Assembly (NCBI RefSeq): GCF_002632725.1
Contig: NZ_NJAI01000001.1
Coordinates: 1,207,227-1,246,818 of the forward strand
Direction of reading: 5' to 3'
Origin: Xenorhabdus hominickii
GTDB taxonomy: Bacteria; Pseudomonadota; Gammaproteobacteria; Enterobacterales; Enterobacteriaceae
Length of the DNA: 39,592 bases
Below, piece after piece: positions 1-8,481 of this stretch. Within the stretch, counting starts at the first letter, position 1. Every line of letters starts with the position of its first letter. The notes beneath the pieces are model-generated. The model searched no databases, was not told where the DNA came from, and was given only the letters and a program-made list of their open reading frames with translations. Both the position numbers and the translations under genes were made by a program.

Positions 1-100
1 GTGGTCCCACCTGACCCCATGCCGAACTCAGCAGTGAAACGCCGTAGCGCCGATGGTAGTGTGGGGTCTCCCCATGTGAGAGTAGGGAACTGCCAGACAA
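1..100 (+). rRNA. rrf: 5S ribosomal RNA, 3' part
   Basis: The sequence matches the enterobacterial 5S rRNA from about its 21st base to the 3' end, including the segment reading CCATGCCGAACTCAG and the terminal AGTAGGGAACTGCCAG. About 20 bases of the 5' end lie outside the window. It is the last gene of an rRNA operon on the plus strand. The 3' end is set by alignment to the remembered E. coli 5S and may be off by one or two bases. Any open frame over this stretch is an artefact. Confidence 0.96.
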
Positions 101-112
101 CACTTTTGCCCC

Positions 113-140
113 AAAGCCATCCGGTTCCGGATGGCTTTTT
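113..140 (+). terminator. rRNA operon terminator
   Basis: A perfect 12-bp stem (AAAGCCATCCGG pairing with CCGGATGGCTTT) with a two-base loop runs straight into a T run. It begins 12 bases after the 5S rRNA and is a classical intrinsic terminator for the rRNA operon. No tRNA gene lies between it and the 5S gene. Confidence 0.93.
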
Positions 141-225
141 GGCGTTTGGGGCGGTGATACCCGCGCATTTTATGCCCGCTTATTCCAGCGAATGGAATGA
201 GAATAGATACCGTATTTAGGTTTTT

Positions 226-891
226 TTATGGTATTTGGTTATTTTTACGCGTATAAGCGGCCAGTATCGCCCTTTCTGATAATTCCAAATAATCCTTCAT
301 TTTTTTAGCCGCCAGTTCATTTTCTCCCGAATTAAGCAGTTCCAGGATATGTGCATTTTTATCAATATAAGGTGCATACAAAAGTTCAGGATCATTCAAG
401 ATGCCAAAAGCCAGACGGAGTTCTGCGGAGATATTGTGATAGAAAGCGATTAACCTTTCACTATCAGTTAATTCGACGATCGCGGCATGGAAGCGCATAT
501 TTGCAGTTCCGGCACCAATCCAATCTTGCTGATCGCGGCATTGCTGGGCGACTTCAACGGCTTGTTTCATTTTGGCAACACTGGGATGCATTGGATAAGC
601 CTGAGCCAAAGCCTGACACTCAATTAGCTGTCGAACCCGATAGATATCAATAATGGATGCAATATCCGGTGTTGCAACAAATACGCCCCGATTAGGTTCA
701 TGTTTCAGCAGCCCTTCTTGTGTAAGAAGGCGGAACACTTCACGTAACGTATTTCGTGAAATTTCAAGTTGTTCACTAAGCGCGGCTTCTGATAGTCGTT
801 GTCCAGGTAATAACTCCCCAACAACCAGCTTATTTCTTATAGTTTCAGCAATTCTTTTGCTCAAAATCTGGGGAGAATGGTTTTTTTTCAT
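226..891 (-). CDS. GntR-family regulator with FCD domain, probable regulator of the oxoproline operon
   Basis: This 221-residue protein is a DNA-binding transcription factor of the FadR/VanR group. Residues about 8-75 form the GntR winged helix (LPGQRLSEAALSEQLEISRN, then a recognition helix ending EGLLKHEPNRGVFV). Residues about 80-210 form the all-helical FCD ligand domain. The usual FCD metal histidines are visible at His135 (RFHAAIVE) and His181 (NAHILELL), but the position that normally carries the third histidine appears to be Tyr201 (MKDYLEL), so metal or ligand binding may differ. It is transcribed away from the transporter-pxpA operon starting at 1260, with a 368-bp shared spacer, which suggests local control of that operon. 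No clear Shine-Dalgarno sequence precedes the ATG. The effector is unknown; 5-oxoproline or a related lactam is a guess from context. Confidence 0.88.
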   Translation of the reverse strand: MKKNHSPQILSKRIAETIRNKLVVGELLPGQRLSEAALSEQLEISRNTLREVFRLLTQEGLLKHEPNRGVFVATPDIASIIDIYRVRQLIECQALAQAYPMHPSVAKMKQAVEVAQQCRDQQDWIGAGTANMRFHAAIVELTDSERLIAFYHNISAELRLAFGILNDPELLYAPYIDKNAHILELLNSGENELAAKKMKDYLELSERAILAAYTRKNNQIP

Positions 892-1259
892 AGTTATCCG
901 TTAGGTTTAATGGCTGATAACAAACACCCTTCAAAGCGTATAAAAGCGAATCTTCACATATTCCCCGATAACCAGCAAGTTACAGTCCTTGAACCAATAT
1001 GAGGCAATATTATTGTGCTTATTGCACCTAGATTGTGCATTTTGGCGATTAATTCAATGGAAAATGTTAATAAAGTGATCTTTATTGGATTTTTAGGATC
1101 AATAACACAATTCTATTTGCTTATTTCCTCATCAGATCTTATTTATTGTTCAACAATATATTCAGTTTAACCAAACAATTTTCTTTTTTAGTTCCACAAT
1201 GGTACGGATATTGCTTAGAAAACAATAAATACAATAAAGATGATAGGGGAGAATAGCTT
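892..1259. promoter_or_regulatory. Divergent promoter region between the GntR gene and the oxoproline operon
   Basis: This 368-bp AT-rich spacer separates two divergent start codons, so both promoters must lie here. A small dyad, GTGCTTATTGCAC at 1015-1027, is followed by another TTGTGC half-site around 1033-1038, which could be a GntR operator. I could not assign promoter boxes with confidence. A strong Shine-Dalgarno sequence, AGGGGAG at 1245-1251, serves the transporter gene. Confidence 0.4.
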
Positions 1260-2510
1260 ATGGCTATGCAGCAAACCGTAAAACAAGACACAGTAAATTT
1301 TGCATCAAATCGGCGTTCTTCTTTGATTGCTGCAGTTTTTTTGATGGCGACATCAGCGATTGGGCCAGGGTTTATCACTCAGACTGCGACATTTACGGCG
1401 ACAATGGGAGCTGCTTTTGCCTTTGGTATTTTAGCCTCTATTTTGATCGACTTTGTGGTACAGCAAAATATTTGGCGAATTGTCACATTAACCAAAATGC
1501 AATCAGCTGATATTGCCAATGCTGCTATTCCAGGAAGTGGATATTTATTGGCTATTTTGGTGATTTTTGGTGGATTAGTCTTTAACGTCGGTAATATTGC
1601 GGGAGCTGGATTAGGGCTTAATGCCTTGATGGGGTTGGATCCAAAGTGGGGTGGATTATTCAGTGCACTGATGGCTATTTATATTTTTACCTCTCGTAAA
1701 GCGGGTGTCGCGATTGATCGTATTATCGTGATCTTGGGACTAATCATGATAGGAATGACCTTGTTTGTTGCGATAGTCTCCAACCCGCCAGTAGGAGAAG
1801 CCTTACGGCAAACCGTGCTACCGGATGAAATCAATTTTGCGACGATAACCACTATCGTGGGCGGAACTGTTGGTGGTTATATCTGTTATGCCGGTGCTCA
1901 TCGTTTGCTGGATAAAGGTGCTGTAGGTATCGAAAACATCGAAGTCGTTTCTAGTGCAGCAACCAAAGGGATTTTGGTCGTTGGTTTGATGCGATATTTG
2001 TTATTTCTTGCCGTTTTGGGTGTGGTTGCCAGTGGCGTTACACTCGATGTTGCCAGTCAAACGGCAAATCCTGCTTCGCAAGCTTTTCAGGCAGCAGCCG
2101 GTGAATTTGGATTGCGCATTTTTGGTTTAATCGTTTGGGCTGCAGCAATTACCAGTATTATTGGTGCTGCTTATACCTCCATTTCTTTTGGCAGTGTCTT
2201 TCGAAAGCAATTTACAGAACGTCAGCGCAGTATAGCGACTTTATTCTTTATTGCCGCCTCGTTGGCCGTTTATCTCTTAATGGGAACACCGCCAGCCGCT
2301 TTATTGGTTTTCGCCGGTGGCTTCAACGGGCTTATTCTTCCTCTTGGTTTGACTATCTTTGTTTATGTTGGCTGGAAACGCGCGGATTTAATGGCGGGAT
2401 ATGTCTACCCACGTTGGTTGTTGTGGTCAGGTGTAGTTACTTGTGTGTTGACATGGTACATGGGTGCCATGTCTATCGATTCTATCTTTGAGTTTTTGAA
2501 ATCAGCTTAA
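1260..2510 (+). CDS. NRAMP-superfamily transporter of the YcsG type, candidate 5-oxoproline or lactam importer
   Basis: This 416-residue inner-membrane protein has about eleven hydrophobic segments and the NRAMP layout, beginning with the TM1 segment [14 protein letters not shown]. True metal-transporting NRAMPs carry DPGN at this TM1 site; here it reads GPGF, so the conserved aspartate and asparagine metal ligands are missing. It is the first gene of an operon with pxpA, a pxpB-pxpC fusion and a biotin carboxylase, like the ycsG gene beside ycsF in Bacillus. From family and context it probably brings in the organic substrate of the pathway rather than a metal ion; that substrate assignment is inference. 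The ATG at 1260 has the Shine-Dalgarno AGGGGAG eight bases upstream. The next gene begins 11 bases after its stop. Confidence 0.82.
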   Translation: MAMQQTVKQDTVNFASNRRSSLIAAVFLMATSAIGPGFITQTATFTATMGAAFAFGILASILIDFVVQQNIWRIVTLTKMQSADIANAAIPGSGYLLAILVIFGGLVFNVGNIAGAGLGLNALMGLDPKWGGLFSALMAIYIFTSRKAGVAIDRIIVILGLIMIGMTLFVAIVSNPPVGEALRQTVLPDEINFATITTIVGGTVGGYICYAGAHRLLDKGAVGIENIEVVSSAATKGILVVGLMRYLLFLAVLGVVASGVTLDVASQTANPASQAFQAAAGEFGLRIFGLIVWAAAITSIIGAAYTSISFGSVFRKQFTERQRSIATLFFIAASLAVYLLMGTPPAALLVFAGGFNGLILPLGLTIFVYVGWKRADLMAGYVYPRWLLWSGVVTCVLTWYMGAMSIDSIFEFLKSA

Positions 2511-2520
2511 GGAAACCATC

Positions 2521-3288
2521 ATGATAAAAACAATCGATTTAAATAGTGATCTCGGTGAAAGTTTCGGTCAATGGCGCATGGGAAATGATGAAGAAATACT
2601 GGGGATTGTCAGTAGCGCTAACGTTGCCTGCGGTTTTCACGCAGGAGATCCGGCGGGGATTTTACAGACATTGAAATCTGCACAAAAAAATAATGTGGCA
2701 ATAGGTGCCCATGTTTCCTATCCCGATTTGGTTGGCTTTGGACGACGTAAAATGGATATCGCCAGCCATGAACTGACTGCGGACGTTATTTACCAGATCG
2801 GTGCCTTGCAAGGATTGGCTGTAGCCGCTGGCACTACAGTGAGTTATGTAAAACCTCACGGTGCGCTTTATAACACAATCGCAAATGATGAATATCAGGC
2901 GATTGCTGTCATTGAAGGTATTTTGGCGATTGATCCCAACCTCGCATTGGTTGGATTGGCGGGATCGAACATTCTCAAATTAGCTCAGGAGAGAGGGCTG
3001 CAAACCATTGCAGAAGCTTTTGCTGATCGTGCCTATACCTCACAGGGAGAATTAGTTTCCCGCCGTGAAGCGGGCTCTGTATTGCATGATGCAAATCTCG
3101 TTGCTCAACGTATGTTGCAGTTGGTGACAGAAGGAGGCGTTGAATCGATTGATGGCAGATTTACTCCGATTCAGGCGGATTCGATTTGCGTGCATGGCGA
3201 CAGTCCTGGCGCGGTAGAGATGGCAAAACAGGTCAAAACCGTTTTGCAACAGGCGGGAATTACCATTCGAACATTTATTCATTCATGA
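2521..3288 (+). CDS. pxpA: 5-oxoprolinase subunit PxpA (LamB/YcsF family)
   Basis: This 255-residue cytosolic protein is close to the 244 residues of E. coli PxpA. Family signatures are plain: [11 protein letters not shown] near the N-terminus, [12 protein letters not shown] at about residues 39-50, and KPHGALYN at about residue 114. PxpA works with PxpB and PxpC to open 5-oxoproline to glutamate at the cost of ATP. The ATG follows AAGGA with a short spacer and lies 11 bp after the transporter stop, so the genes are co-transcribed. The C-terminal [17 protein letters not shown] segment is also typical of the family. The exact lactam substrate in this organism is not proven, since YcsF proteins also occur in other amide-hydrolysing complexes. 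Confidence 0.93.
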   Translation: MIKTIDLNSDLGESFGQWRMGNDEEILGIVSSANVACGFHAGDPAGILQTLKSAQKNNVAIGAHVSYPDLVGFGRRKMDIASHELTADVIYQIGALQGLAVAAGTTVSYVKPHGALYNTIANDEYQAIAVIEGILAIDPNLALVGLAGSNILKLAQERGLQTIAEAFADRAYTSQGELVSRREAGSVLHDANLVAQRMLQLVTEGGVESIDGRFTPIQADSICVHGDSPGAVEMAKQVKTVLQQAGITIRTFIHS

Positions 3289-3331
3289 GTATGGATCGCA
3301 TTGATACGGTTAATTATTTAGGGAGATAGCC

Positions 3332-4930
3332 TTGCATTTTTTACCTGTTAACTGCAATACCATAATGGTTGAATTGAGTGGATTGGCAGAAACACTGGCC
3401 CTGCTTGATTCACTGAATATGTCACCTATTTTGGGGATTGAAGAAATTATTCCGGCAGCGAAAACTTTGATGATTCGTTTTCGGCCGACAAAAATATCAA
3501 CCCGACAATTGGTGGCAGAAATTAGTAGTCGAGATTTGCAAGAGCGTGGTTATGCAATGGGAAAACGGATAGAAATTCCTGTGCATTACAACGGTGATGA
3601 CCTCGCGCTGGTTGCGGAAATATTGGGATGTACTGTTCAGGAAGTCATTCATCAACATACCGAAAATGAATATACCGTAGCTTTTACTGGGTTTGCCCCT
3701 GGGTTTGCCTATATGGCATCGAATGCCTCCCAATGGAATATACCTCGTCGAGAAATACCTAGGACGCGTATTCCGGCGGGTGCTGTTGCACTTGCGGGGG
3801 AATTCAGCAGCATTTACCCACAAGCGAGTCCCGGAGGTTGGCAGATTATCGGTATGACAACCGAACGCATGTGGGATCTTTCCCGCTCATCTCCTGCCTT
3901 ATTGCAACCGGGCTATCGCGTCAACTTTCGTAATGTTGGACAGCGTCCTACGACAGTCAGCTTGCCAGAAACGTCCATCAAGAACACGATTTCAGCACCA
4001 GAAACTGCGTGCTATTTGGAAATTCTGTCTGTGGGATTACAAACCTTGTTTCAGGACTTGGGGCGCCTTGGGCAATCAGGATTAGGGATCTCAGAATCCG
4101 GTGCGATGGATAAAAGTGCTCTGCGTAGTGCAAACCGTATAGTTGGCAACGCCTCCGATCAAGCCTGTCTGGAGATAGTGCAGGGCGGGTTTAAGGCGAT
4201 GGTTCATGGACAGACGCTAATTGCGATTACGGGAGCATCATGCCCAATAAAGATAAAAACTACCTCGGGTGAAATATTCCATGTGAGTACTTACCAACCG
4301 ATTGATCTGAACGATGGTGATGAAATTTCGTTGGGTACTCCTGATGCCGGAATGCGATCTTATTTGGCTGTGCGGGGAGGTTTTGTTGTTCCATCCGTCT
4401 TATCCAGTCACTCATTTGATACGCTGTCCAATATCGGGCCTGCGCCGTTGAAAGTACGTGATAAGTTAACCATCGGAGAAACTGCTTACTATACAGCAGT
4501 CTCTTTCTCTGAAACGCCCGCTTTTGCTATGCCTGATAAAGATGATGTCGTGGTATTAGATATCATATTTGGCCCCCGTACTGATTGGTTTACTCAAGAA
4601 GCGCTCGAATTATTGCTAAAACAGATTTGGCAGGTGACCCCTCAATCTAACCGAATTGGTTTGCGATTAAATGGTGAGTGCTCACTATCGCGTACTAAAC
4701 AGCAAGAACTACCGAGTGAAGGAACTTGTATCGGGGCGATTCAAATTCCTGCCAGTGGTCAACCTGTCCTCTTTTTAGCTGATCATCCATTAACAGGAGG
4801 TTATCCAGTTATTGCCTCAGTAGCAGATTATCACCTTGATCTTGCCGGTCAGATCCCTATCAACGCCAAAATCCGATTTAACCCCATCCGCCCATTTCTT
4901 GAAATCCAAGGGAGTAAAGAGTTGCTATGA
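3332..4930 (+). CDS. PxpB-PxpC fusion (KipI-KipA), 5-oxoprolinase or biotin-dependent carboxyltransferase-like subunit
   Basis: This 532-residue protein fuses two domains encoded by separate genes in E. coli and B. subtilis. Residues 1 to about 215 are KipI/PxpB, with TGFAPGFAYMA and PGGWQIIGMT. Residues about 228-532 are KipA/PxpC, with FQDLGRLGQSGLGISESGAM. The start is a TTG at 3332 with GGGAGAT upstream; it restores the expected N-terminus (HFLPVNCNTIMVEL), whereas the first ATG at 3365 would delete the first strand. In urea carboxylase these two domains form the carboxyltransferase part, which matters because the next gene encodes biotin carboxylase plus biotin carrier. The stop overlaps the next start in the four bases ATGA, suggesting coupled translation and fixed stoichiometry. 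The fold and family are certain; the reaction is inferred. Confidence 0.9.
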   Translation: MHFLPVNCNTIMVELSGLAETLALLDSLNMSPILGIEEIIPAAKTLMIRFRPTKISTRQLVAEISSRDLQERGYAMGKRIEIPVHYNGDDLALVAEILGCTVQEVIHQHTENEYTVAFTGFAPGFAYMASNASQWNIPRREIPRTRIPAGAVALAGEFSSIYPQASPGGWQIIGMTTERMWDLSRSSPALLQPGYRVNFRNVGQRPTTVSLPETSIKNTISAPETACYLEILSVGLQTLFQDLGRLGQSGLGISESGAMDKSALRSANRIVGNASDQACLEIVQGGFKAMVHGQTLIAITGASCPIKIKTTSGEIFHVSTYQPIDLNDGDEISLGTPDAGMRSYLAVRGGFVVPSVLSSHSFDTLSNIGPAPLKVRDKLTIGETAYYTAVSFSETPAFAMPDKDDVVVLDIIFGPRTDWFTQEALELLLKQIWQVTPQSNRIGLRLNGECSLSRTKQQELPSEGTCIGAIQIPASGQPVLFLADHPLTGGYPVIASVADYHLDLAGQIPINAKIRFNPIRPFLEIQGSKELL

Positions 4931-6708
4931 ACACCACTGTGAATCATCTAAATAACAAACCTAAAAAAGTACTGATTGCCAACCGTGGTGAAATTGCCGT
5001 CCGTATTATTCGTGCCTGCTGTGATTACGGAATACAGACGGTCGCTGTCTATGCGGATGTTGATATCAACGCACAACATGTTCAATTGGCTGATGAGGCC
5101 TATGCTCTGGGTGGAAATAGCCCGACAGAAACTTACCTCAATATCCCTCGTTTACTGGATGTGGCAAAGCGGTCTGGGGCAACGATGGTGCATCCGGGAT
5201 ATGGTTTTTTGTCTGAACGTGCTGAGTTTGCCCGGGCAGTGATTGATGCTGGCTTAATATGGATTGGCCCTAATCCTGAAACTATTGATGAGCTGGGCGA
5301 TAAGGTTAAGGCGCGTAAAATAGCTCAAAAAGTGGGTGCCCCTTTGGTGGTTGGGACATCAGAGCCAGTCAAAGAGGTACAAGAAGTTGTCGCTTTTGCG
5401 GAAAAACACGGTTTGCCGATCGCGATTAAAGCCGCATTTGGTGGTGGTGGGCGTGGATTGAAAGTGGCTTGGCGATTGGATGAAGTGGCCGAGCTTTATC
5501 ATTCAGCCGTTCGTGAGGCGATAGCCGCATTTGGGCGAGGCGAATGCTTTATCGAGCAGTTTTTGGATAAGCCACGTCATATAGAAGCGCAAGTTATTGC
5601 GGATAAGCTGGGCAATGTTGTGGTGTTGGGAACCCGTGATTGTTCTTTACAACGCCGGAATCAGAAACTGGTGGAAGAAGCCCCGGCGCCATTCTTGATG
5701 CAAGAACAAAGAGAACAGATTCATCAGTCAGCAAAAGCGATTTGTGCGGAAGCCAATTATGTGGGCGCAGGTACGGTCGAATTTTTACTAAGTGCAGATG
5801 GAACCCTTTCTTTTTTGGAAGTAAATACTCGCTTACAAGTAGAGCATCCGGTAACGGAGGAAACCACGGGCATTGATCTGGTTATCGAACAGTTGAGGGT
5901 GGCGGAAGGCTACCCATTGAGCATCCAAGAAACGCCATCCCCAAGAGGCCATTCGTTTGAGTTTCGCATTAATGCGGAAGATGCAGGCAAAGGTTTTTTG
6001 CCTATTTCTGGAACGATCAGCGAATTTACCCCGCCTTCCGGTCCCGGAATTAGATTGGATTCCGGCGTGATAAGTGGCTCCACTATTCCTGCAACGTTTG
6101 ATTCTCTGATGGCAAAATTAATTGTCACCGGAGCGACGCGTGAACAGGCCATTTCTCGTGCTCGTCGGGCATTAAAAGAATTCAAAATCCGAGGTGTGGA
6201 ATCTGTATTACCTTTCCATCAAGCCGTAATGGAACATGCTGATTTTGTTTCCGGTGATGAATTTTGTGTCCATACCCGTTGGATTGAGACTGATTTTATC
6301 AATGAACTGGAAAGATTACCGCGCCAGTCTGTAACAGAAAGTCAGGGAGTTACGCGTACTTTTATTGAAATTGATGGTCGTCGGCATGAATTAGGATTGC
6401 CATCGGATTTATTGGCAGAATTGGCGCTAGCACCTGTTGGTGAGCAGAAACGCTTTCAGCCAACGATACAAGAGATACAAGAAAAGGTACCGACAGACCC
6501 CAGTCAGGTGAAAGCACCTATTTCTGGCATCTTGCATTCTTGGATAGTTCAAGAAGGTGAACAAGTTAATGAAGGTGATGTCATTGCTGTAATGGAAGCG
6601 ATGAAAATGGAGGTACAGATCCATGCACACCGTTCAGGAAAAATCACATTCTGCGTTCAAGCGGGAGATTATCTAGATGTGGAGTGTGTTTTGGCAAATA
6701 TCGGATAG
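4927..6708 (+). CDS. Biotin carboxylase fused to a biotin carrier domain (AccC-BCCP type)
   Basis: This 593-residue cytosolic enzyme carries a full biotin carboxylase: the N-domain KVLIANRGEIAVRIIRAC, the ATP-grasp loop AAFGGGGRGLKVA at about residues 169-181, QRRNQKLVEEAPAP, and EVNTRLQVEHPVTEETTG. A biotinyl domain follows at about residues 525-593, with the target lysine at residue 560 in VMEAMKMEV. It should use ATP and bicarbonate to carboxylate its own biotin. No classical carboxyltransferase gene is in the operon; the KipI-KipA protein upstream, whose stop codon it overlaps, is the obvious candidate acceptor partner. It is distinct in architecture from housekeeping AccC, which is about 450 residues and has a separate AccB. 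Acyl-CoA carboxylase alpha subunits have the same layout, so that alternative remains open. Confidence 0.9.
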   Translation: MNTTVNHLNNKPKKVLIANRGEIAVRIIRACCDYGIQTVAVYADVDINAQHVQLADEAYALGGNSPTETYLNIPRLLDVAKRSGATMVHPGYGFLSERAEFARAVIDAGLIWIGPNPETIDELGDKVKARKIAQKVGAPLVVGTSEPVKEVQEVVAFAEKHGLPIAIKAAFGGGGRGLKVAWRLDEVAELYHSAVREAIAAFGRGECFIEQFLDKPRHIEAQVIADKLGNVVVLGTRDCSLQRRNQKLVEEAPAPFLMQEQREQIHQSAKAICAEANYVGAGTVEFLLSADGTLSFLEVNTRLQVEHPVTEETTGIDLVIEQLRVAEGYPLSIQETPSPRGHSFEFRINAEDAGKGFLPISGTISEFTPPSGPGIRLDSGVISGSTIPATFDSLMAKLIVTGATREQAISRARRALKEFKIRGVESVLPFHQAVMEHADFVSGDEFCVHTRWIETDFINELERLPRQSVTESQGVTRTFIEIDGRRHELGLPSDLLAELALAPVGEQKRFQPTIQEIQEKVPTDPSQVKAPISGILHSWIVQEGEQVNEGDVIAVMEAMKMEVQIHAHRSGKITFCVQAGDYLDVECVLANIG

Positions 6709-6915
6709 GATGCTATAGGTTTATAAACGTTTGTTCTGGGTGTTTAGGTTTGGTACTCAGGCACCATAGCGGTTACTAATAATCTTTCTTGGCATGTTTT
6801 ATGGTAAAAAAATATCTCAGAAGGCAGCTAATGAGTGTTTAGGAAAGGCGTTAGAACATCAGGATTTCACTGAAGCGCTTATCGCCATCAGATTCTTCGT
6901 TTTATCCAATAAACT

Positions 6916-6937
6916 AAGCCCACATTGAAGTGGGCTT
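6916..6937. terminator. Convergent terminator between the oxoproline operon and frdABCD
   Basis: A perfect 8-bp stem (AAGCCCAC with GTGGGCTT) and a six-base loop lie between the convergent carboxylase gene and frdD. The T tract is short on both sides, so it may act in both directions with modest strength. Confidence 0.65.
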
Positions 6938-6966
6938 TGCGTCAATGGATATTCTATCGGTGGTCA

Positions 6967-7320
6967 TTACAGGGTAAAAACCCCAATCAAGGCCACAATA
7001 CTTAAAATAGCCGCCGCACCATAAAAAACCCATTTACTGGCTGGGATATGGATTTTCAGATCGTGCATCCCGTGATGGATACGGTGCAATCCACACCACA
7101 GTGGCAAACTGATCATCAGCATCAAAAAGATGCGCCCGATAAAGCTTTGGCAGAATGTCAGGATACGCTCATAAGAAAGCGCTTCAGGTGCCAGACCAAA
7201 AGGTACCAAGATGCCCAGCAGTAGAACAATCGCCGGGCCAACAATGGCACTCCACATACCGCCGGCACCAAACAGACCCCAGAAAATCGGTTCATCGGAA
7301 CGTTTAGGGACTTGATTCAT
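6967..7320 (-). CDS. frdD: Fumarate reductase membrane anchor subunit D
   Basis: This 117-residue membrane protein has three predicted helices (around residues 15-45, 55-85 and 92-117) and matches FrdD of E. coli (119 residues), including [11 protein letters not shown] near the N-terminus and [18 protein letters not shown]. With FrdC it anchors the FrdAB catalytic dimer to the inner membrane and forms the menaquinol site. It is the last gene of the frdABCD operon, 16 bp after frdC, and a GGAGG-like Shine-Dalgarno precedes its ATG. Confidence 0.97.
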   Translation of the reverse strand: MNQVPKRSDEPIFWGLFGAGGMWSAIVGPAIVLLLGILVPFGLAPEALSYERILTFCQSFIGRIFLMLMISLPLWCGLHRIHHGMHDLKIHIPASKWVFYGAAAILSIVALIGVFTL

Positions 7321-7336
7321 CAGATCCTCCTTGGGG

Positions 7337-7732
7337 TTAAAAAAGTAGTGCTACGCTGAGAATGACGGCAGTCGCAATAATTGTGGTTGCCCACAGTAGT
7401 TTGATTATCGGCCCCGGTGCCATTTTCTCATTTTTGACAATGATATTGAGCGCCTTCGGAGCCAGTTCAAACCACGTTTTCGTATGCAGCAATGTTGCCA
7501 GCAGGGTGATGATATTGATCACCAGTACCACCGGGTTTTGCAGAAAAGAGACAAAATCTGCCCAACTCTCCGGGCCATCTTTCAGGGCAAACAAACCGTA
7601 AAGCACCAGCAAGCTGAACCAAACGGTAGGAACGGATGTACCTTCACGCAGCATATAGAAGCGATAAAAACCGAGTTTATGCCACCAATTAGCTTCCATG
7701 CCGCGCACGTAAGGTTTACGTTTTGTTGTCAT
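7337..7732 (-). CDS. frdC: Fumarate reductase membrane anchor subunit C
   Basis: This 131-residue protein has exactly the length of E. coli FrdC and its typical start [20 protein letters not shown], where the N-terminal residues approach the quinone site. Three transmembrane helices follow, with [14 protein letters not shown] between the second and third. It provides the second membrane anchor of fumarate reductase. It lies 14 bp downstream of frdB. Confidence 0.97.
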   Translation of the reverse strand: MTTKRKPYVRGMEANWWHKLGFYRFYMLREGTSVPTVWFSLLVLYGLFALKDGPESWADFVSFLQNPVVLVINIITLLATLLHTKTWFELAPKALNIIVKNEKMAPGPIIKLLWATTIIATAVILSVALLF

Positions 7733-7746
7733 TGCTCTCTCCTTCC

Positions 7747-8481
7747 TTATTGTGGTTTCAGCATAGAGATAAGGAAATCTTTGGCGCTTTCTGCCTTACT
7801 TTGCTGAATAGCACCCGCCGGATCGACATGCTTCGGACAAACTTCAGAGCAATAACCGACGAAAGTACAAGACCAGACCCCGTTATCGCTGTTGATTTGG
7901 GGCATACGTTCTTTCTTACCGCTATCGCGGCTATCTAGGTTATAGCGATGTGCCAGCGTGACTGCTGCGGGGCCAATGAACTCGGGATTCAGGCCGAATT
8001 GAGGGCAGGCAGCGTAACACAGGCCACAATTAATACATCCCGAAAACTGATGATATTTTGCCATCTGAGCCGGTGTCTGCACGTTCGGGCCATCCGCAGG
8101 TTTGCGATTGTTGCCGATAATATAGGGCTTGATTGCTTCCAGGCTCTCAATAAAGTGCGTCATGTCTACAACTAAATCCCTCTCAATCGGGAAATTACCC
8201 AGTGCTTCGATTTTCATCCCTTGTGCATAGTCACGCAGGAACGTTTTACAGGCCAGCTTGGGAACGCGGTTCACCATCATGCCGCAGGAACCACAGATTG
8301 CCATGCGACAAGACCAGCGATAGGAAAGATCAGGTGCCAGATTATCTTTAATGTAACCCAACGCATCCAACAATGAAGTCTGCTCATCGTAAGGTACTTC
8401 ATAAGTAGCGAAATAAGGTTCGTTGTCGATTTCTGGGTTATAGCGCATGACTTCCATTTTCAGGTTTTTCATCTCAGCCAT
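7747..8481 (-). CDS. frdB: Fumarate reductase iron-sulfur subunit B
   Basis: This 244-residue protein passes electrons from menaquinol to FrdA through three iron-sulfur clusters. The [2Fe-2S] ligands are in [18 protein letters not shown] and KLACK, and the [4Fe-4S] and [3Fe-4S] ligands are in [13 protein letters not shown] and [14 protein letters not shown] chose the internal ATG at 8481 ([11 protein letters not shown]), which matches the E. coli start; the 16 upstream in-frame codons encode basic residues unlike the family and overlap the frdA 3' end. With this start the genes overlap by 8 bp. Confidence 0.97.
   Translation of the reverse strand: MAEMKNLKMEVMRYNPEIDNEPYFATYEVPYDEQTSLLDALGYIKDNLAPDLSYRWSCRMAICGSCGMMVNRVPKLACKTFLRDYAQGMKIEALGNFPIERDLVVDMTHFIESLEAIKPYIIGNNRKPADGPNVQTPAQMAKYHQFSGCINCGLCYAACPQFGLNPEFIGPAAVTLAHRYNLDSRDSGKKERMPQINSDNGVWSCTFVGYCSEVCPKHVDPAGAIQQSKAESAKDFLISMLKPQ

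Noticed and set aside
6794..6928. 44-codon frame (starts MFYGKKISQK) after the biotin carboxylase gene
   Set aside because: No ribosome-binding site, ends inside the terminator stem and has no recognisable family; could be a gene remnant but cannot be supported.
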